A DNA stretch of 64,000 nt from Gammaproteobacteria bacterium UBA6724 (GTDB lineage Bacteria; Pseudomonadota; Gammaproteobacteria; Pseudomonadales; Azotimanducaceae), in contig DKIG01000052.1 in assembly GCA_002454165.1 (NCBI GenBank), forward strand, positions 1-64,000, written 5' to 3'. How positions within the stretch are numbered: the first letter of the stretch is position 1; every line of letters begins with the position of its first letter. Position numbers and translations under genes: made by a program. The notes under the pieces were generated by a model. The model had not been told where the DNA came from, made no database searches, and saw nothing but the letters and a program-made list of their open reading frames with translations. This document shows, one piece after another, positions 60,934 to 64,000 of this stretch.

Positions 60934-62259
60934 CTAATCAGCAGAAACAGATTCTGACAATACAGCCAGGTTTGTTTTATCACCAGCCTTGAGTTTTGCC
61001 AGAAGAGGTGCAATCGCTGAATGGAATCTCGGCATTTCTTTTTCTGGGATGGGATTGGCTTTCGGCAGTGTTACCGTTTTTGGATTGCGATGCACACCGT
61101 TGACAAGAAATTCATAGTGAAGATGTGGTGCAGTTGCCCAGCCAGTCGCGCCGACATAACCGATAGTTTCACCTTGCTTGACGGAACGGTTCGGCCTAGC
61201 ATTGTTGGTGAAGGCAGACAGGTGTAGATATTTTGTCGTGTATTGCTCGCCATGCTGAATGACCACATATTTGCCAGACGCCCTGTTTTGTTTTCTTGTG
61301 ATTACTTTGCCGTCTCCCGACGCAATAATCGGTGTGCCTTTTTTGGCAACATAATCAATCCCACGGTGTGACATCACCCGTTTGTGAACAGGGTGAAATC
61401 GTCGCAAATTAAACGAGGAACTAACATAGCTAAAATGCACCGGGTCCCTGATGAACGCCTTGCGCAGGCTGTGACCATCAGGTGTGTAGTAGCCAGTGCG
61501 GCCGCTCAGGTCAGTATATTGAATAGCATGATGCACTTTACCGGCGTTGATAAAGGTCGCCGCAACAATGTCGCCTTCCCCTGCCTTGTTGCCATCTACA
61601 TAAAGCGTTTCGTACATCAATGCAAAAGAATCACCCTGACGAAGATCCCATGCAAAGCTGATATCCCACTGGAAAATATAGCTGAGTTTCATAATGATAT
61701 TGACAGGAAGCCCGGCGGTCTTCCCGGCATGATAAAGTGACGGTTGCTTCTTCGTGACGAAACCTGTTTTATAAACAATGGTGACATCGGGTACTGCGGT
61801 TTCCCATTCGGCAGTGAAGCCAGTCCCGTCACGAGTGATCAGGAGGGTGTCCAGCGGGTCCTTCTTGTATCTGACCGCAACAAGGCTACCCTCGTCGGTT
61901 ACTTGGAAACTCAACTCCTGCTTTGGCAGGATTTTCTTGAGTGAGGAAACTTTGCTCCCTATAGCGACAATTTTGTGCAGATCTGTTGGCAACAGGTGGA
62001 TGCGTTGGAAAATTTTTGCCAGATTGTCACCCGATTTGATCTTGACATGGATCCACTTGCCCAGGTCTGATGGTTGCGAATCTACTTCTGGTTCTAGCAG
62101 AACTGCTTCCTGGGAAAGTTCATCCTCAGCGACCTCAATAGGTACAGGACTGGTTGTCAGAGCACTTCCAGAATTTGAGGCAAGCACTATCACCAGAGTG
62201 CCCAATACTGCAAGCACCAGAATCATTACCCATAAGTATGTTTTGACGAAATCAATCAT
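60934..62259 (-). CDS. M23 family metallopeptidase (LytM, MepM-like) with OapA-type N-terminus
   Basis: A 441-aa peptidoglycan endopeptidase. It has an N-terminal transmembrane anchor (about 8-28), a LysM/OapA-like domain (about 68-140) and a LytM catalytic domain (about 300-400). The zinc ligands lie in SHRGIDYVA (H, D) and in HLHYEFLVNG (HxH), with KYLHLS between. It cleaves peptide cross-links during growth or division. Convergent with erpA. Confidence 0.93.
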   Translation of the reverse strand: MIDFVKTYLWVMILVLAVLGTLVIVLASNSGSALTTSPVPIEVAEDELSQEAVLLEPEVDSQPSDLGKWIHVKIKSGDNLAKIFQRIHLLPTDLHKIVAIGSKVSSLKKILPKQELSFQVTDEGSLVAVRYKKDPLDTLLITRDGTGFTAEWETAVPDVTIVYKTGFVTKKQPSLYHAGKTAGLPVNIIMKLSYIFQWDISFAWDLRQGDSFALMYETLYVDGNKAGEGDIVAATFINAGKVHHAIQYTDLSGRTGYYTPDGHSLRKAFIRDPVHFSYVSSSFNLRRFHPVHKRVMSHRGIDYVAKKGTPIIASGDGKVITRKQNRASGKYVVIQHGEQYTTKYLHLSAFTNNARPNRSVKQGETIGYVGATGWATAPHLHYEFLVNGVHRNPKTVTLPKANPIPEKEMPRFHSAIAPLLAKLKAGDKTNLAVLSESVSAD

Positions 62260-62422
62260 AAGGGCAACACGCTGAGGATGGTTTGTGTTGTTAACGGCGA
62301 TGCGACTGTCGGATTATACAAAAAACACGGGGAAAATACAGCATAATAATCAGGTTCCTTCTCTGGTAACGATGAGATGAAATGCTTGTCAATGCGAATA
62401 AAAACAGAAGCGATAAAATAGA

Positions 62423-63718
62423 ATGAATATAATTGATCACCTGCGACAACGCGGTCTCGTTGCTCAATTAAGTGCGGACGAGGAACTTAGCCAGCACCTT
62501 GAGTCGGGTCTGCGGACTGTCTATTGCGGATTTGATCCGACTGCCGACAGTCTGCACATTGGTAATCTGGTACCATTACTTGCTCTCCGCAGATTTCAAC
62601 TTGCTGGTCACAGACCACTACTCCTGGTAGGCGGAGCAACGGGCATGATTGGCGACCCGGGCGGGCGGGACAGCGAAAGAGAATTGCAACCCAGAGAAAC
62701 AATCACCGACTGGGTTGAGAAAATTCACCAGCAAGCAAGTCAATTTCTCGACTTCAATTGTGGCGCGACCTCCGCTGTCATCGTCAATAACGCCAGTTGG
62801 ACCGAAGAGTTACGAGTCATTGATTATCTGCGGGATATAGGTAAGCACTTTAGTGTGAACGCCATGGTCCAGAAAGAATCGGTTAGACGACGTTTTGAGG
62901 ATGCATCAGTCGGCATCAGTTACACCGAATTTAGTTATCTGATTCTCCAATCCTACGATTTTGTCGTCCTTAATCAGCAATATGACTGCACTATTCAGAT
63001 GGGTGGTAGCGATCAATGGGGCAACATTACCAGCGGCATTGACCTCATCCGGCGCGTGGAAGGCAAGCAGGCTTTTGGTATCACCTATCCACTGGTGACA
63101 AAAGCAGATGGCACAAAATTCGGTAAGAGTTCTGGCGGAGCCATTTGGATTGACCCTAACAAGACTTCACCCTTTTGTTTTTATCAATTCTGGCGCAACA
63201 CTGCTGACGATGATGTGTTGAAATATCTGTCTTTGTTTACCTTCCTGCCACAAGAGCAGTTGGCGGAACTTGAAGCAAGTCACCAAGCCGGCCCCGGTGA
63301 GCGCCGAGCACATGTCGCGCTAGCACAGGAATTGACCCAGATGGTACACGGTGACACTGGACTTCAGTCCGCCGAACGAATTACCCAGGCAATGTTTACC
63401 AACAGCCTTGCCGAACTTGATGCAGAAGATCTGGAACAACTTGCCCAGGACGGCATGGACACAAGTCTTGTTGAGATGTCCGACAAAGGGCTTCGCTTGA
63501 TAGAACTGCTGGTGGAATCTGGGCTTGCGCTTACTCCCAGGGGCGAGGTGACAATTGGTCAGGCACGCAAACTGATTATAGCCAACAGTGTGTCCGTCAA
63601 TGGTACAAAAGTATCTGATGCGGAACTGACCCTAAGCAGAGATGGTGCCCTCTTTGGTCGTTTCTTCGTGATTCAGAAGGGCAAGAAGATTCATCATCTG
63701 ATAAAAATTGTAGATTGA
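62423..63718 (+). CDS. tyrS: Tyrosyl-tRNA synthetase
   Basis: A 431-aa class I synthetase. The HIGH motif is HIGN in PTADSLHIGNL (about 41-51). The KMSKS motif appears as KFGKS in GTKFGKSSGGAIW. Tyrosine-binding YDFVVLNQQYDCTIQMGGSDQWGN-type residues are present, read in parts. A C-terminal S4 RNA-binding domain (about 365-431) is present. It is TyrRS of the E. coli-like form. Confidence 0.97.
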   Translation: MNIIDHLRQRGLVAQLSADEELSQHLESGLRTVYCGFDPTADSLHIGNLVPLLALRRFQLAGHRPLLLVGGATGMIGDPGGRDSERELQPRETITDWVEKIHQQASQFLDFNCGATSAVIVNNASWTEELRVIDYLRDIGKHFSVNAMVQKESVRRRFEDASVGISYTEFSYLILQSYDFVVLNQQYDCTIQMGGSDQWGNITSGIDLIRRVEGKQAFGITYPLVTKADGTKFGKSSGGAIWIDPNKTSPFCFYQFWRNTADDDVLKYLSLFTFLPQEQLAELEASHQAGPGERRAHVALAQELTQMVHGDTGLQSAERITQAMFTNSLAELDAEDLEQLAQDGMDTSLVEMSDKGLRLIELLVESGLALTPRGEVTIGQARKLIIANSVSVNGTKVSDAELTLSRDGALFGRFFVIQKGKKIHHLIKIVD

Positions 63719-63753
63719 AGTGCTCGGTTGAGTCCGGGGACGATTGAAAATGT

Positions 63754-63829
63754 TGGTGGAGCCAGGCGGGATCGAACCGCCGACCTCCTGCGTGCAAGGC
63801 AGGCGCTCTCCCAGCTGAGCTATGGCCCC
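63754..63829 (-). tRNA. tRNA-Ala (TGC)
   Basis: A 76-nt cloverleaf on the minus strand. The acceptor arm GGGGCC pairs with GGCTCC (with wobble), the D-arm is GCTCAGCTGGGAGAGC, the anticodon loop CTTGCAC has anticodon TGC, the T-arm is TTCGATC-type and the genome encodes the 3' CCA. It stands beside tRNA-Ile as in a 16S-23S spacer, but tyrS rather than 23S rRNA follows. Confidence 0.95.
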
Positions 63830-63855
63830 TATCTCCATGATGCTGTGTCTGTGCT

Positions 63856-63894
63856 GGCATGTCCAGAAGGCATGTCCAGAAGGTATGTCCAGAA
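63856..63894. repeat. Three-copy 13-bp tandem repeat between tRNA-Ala and tRNA-Ile
   Basis: Units GGCATGTCCAGAA, GGCATGTCCAGAA and GGTATGTCCAGAA are adjacent, in the spacer between the two tRNA genes. Confidence 0.93.
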
Positions 63895-63951
63895 GGCACG
63901 GGCATCTAGCCTTACCGACAAAACATCCAGCACCAGGCTTTATTCTCGGGC

Positions 63952-64000
63952 TGGTGGGTCTGGGTGGACTTGAACCACCGGCCTCACCCTTATCAGGGGT
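63952..64000 (-). tRNA. tRNA-Ile (GAT), 3' part, cut by the window edge
   Basis: The minus strand from the window edge reads the anticodon stem-loop with loop CTGATAA (anticodon GAT), a variable region, a T-arm GGTTCAAGTCC and an encoded CCA end. The 5' half lies beyond position 64000. Confidence 0.9.

Overview
The window looks like a chromosomal segment of a free-living, aerobic, heterotrophic gammaproteobacterium of medium G+C content. The evidence is the gene families and their grouping: rpmB-rpmG-mutM-coaD-rsmD, ftsE-ftsX-rpoH, hemW-rdgB-yggT-proC-yggS-pilT, ruvX-tonB-gshB, metF-metK against tkt-pgk-fba, and erpA-M23 peptidase-tyrS. A genus cannot be named from the sequence alone. Core metabolism is oxidative: a monomeric NADP isocitrate dehydrogenase, acyl-CoA dehydrogenase, enoyl-CoA hydratase, class III polyhydroxyalkanoate synthase, and a leucine dehydrogenase plus indolepyruvate:ferredoxin oxidoreductase pair beside an Lrp-type regulator.

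Layout. 1-430: remnant of a transposase gene with a perfect 32-bp inverted repeat. 431-12300: catabolic genes (PhyH-like dioxygenase, aldehyde dehydrogenase, GST, icd, acyl-CoA dehydrogenase, enoyl-CoA hydratase, aldo/keto reductase, APH-type kinase) plus an AT-rich patch holding two very small genes with strong ribosome binding sites. 12476-14490: an accessory patch that reads as a small integron cassette cluster without a visible integrase (three attC-like sites, small ORFs whose stop codons touch or lie in the attC boxes), then a broken aat and a GIY-YIG gene. 14544-19131: GNAT-phaC-phaE, with a foreign-looking multicopper oxidase/outer-membrane-barrel fusion inserted exactly at the phaE/phaC junction, which is duplicated on both sides. 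19250-26989: GH20 hexosaminidase and the leucine dehydrogenase/IOR/Lrp module. 27009-32034: an island bounded by 56-bp direct repeats (a transposase tail). It carries a DUF4145-like/SF1-helicase protein with a duplicated C-terminal domain, coupled to a TPR plus S1/cold-shock-like protein, and is a candidate nucleic-acid conflict (defence) system. 32114-63718: housekeeping genes, including translation, base-excision repair, CoA and haem synthesis, cell division, the heat-shock sigma factor, pili, glutathione, one-carbon metabolism, sugar phosphates and cell envelope. 63754-64000: tRNA-Ala and a partial tRNA-Ile, with no 23S gene after them.

The most unusual window-wide property is a set of short tandem repeats (period 12-16 bp, 2-5 copies). 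Each locus has its own unit. They lie mostly in the short spacers just upstream of start codons, and a few sit in frame inside genes. Two large insertions bounded by direct repeats, in phaE/phaC and between lrp and rpmB, suggest entry of circular DNA by homologous recombination.
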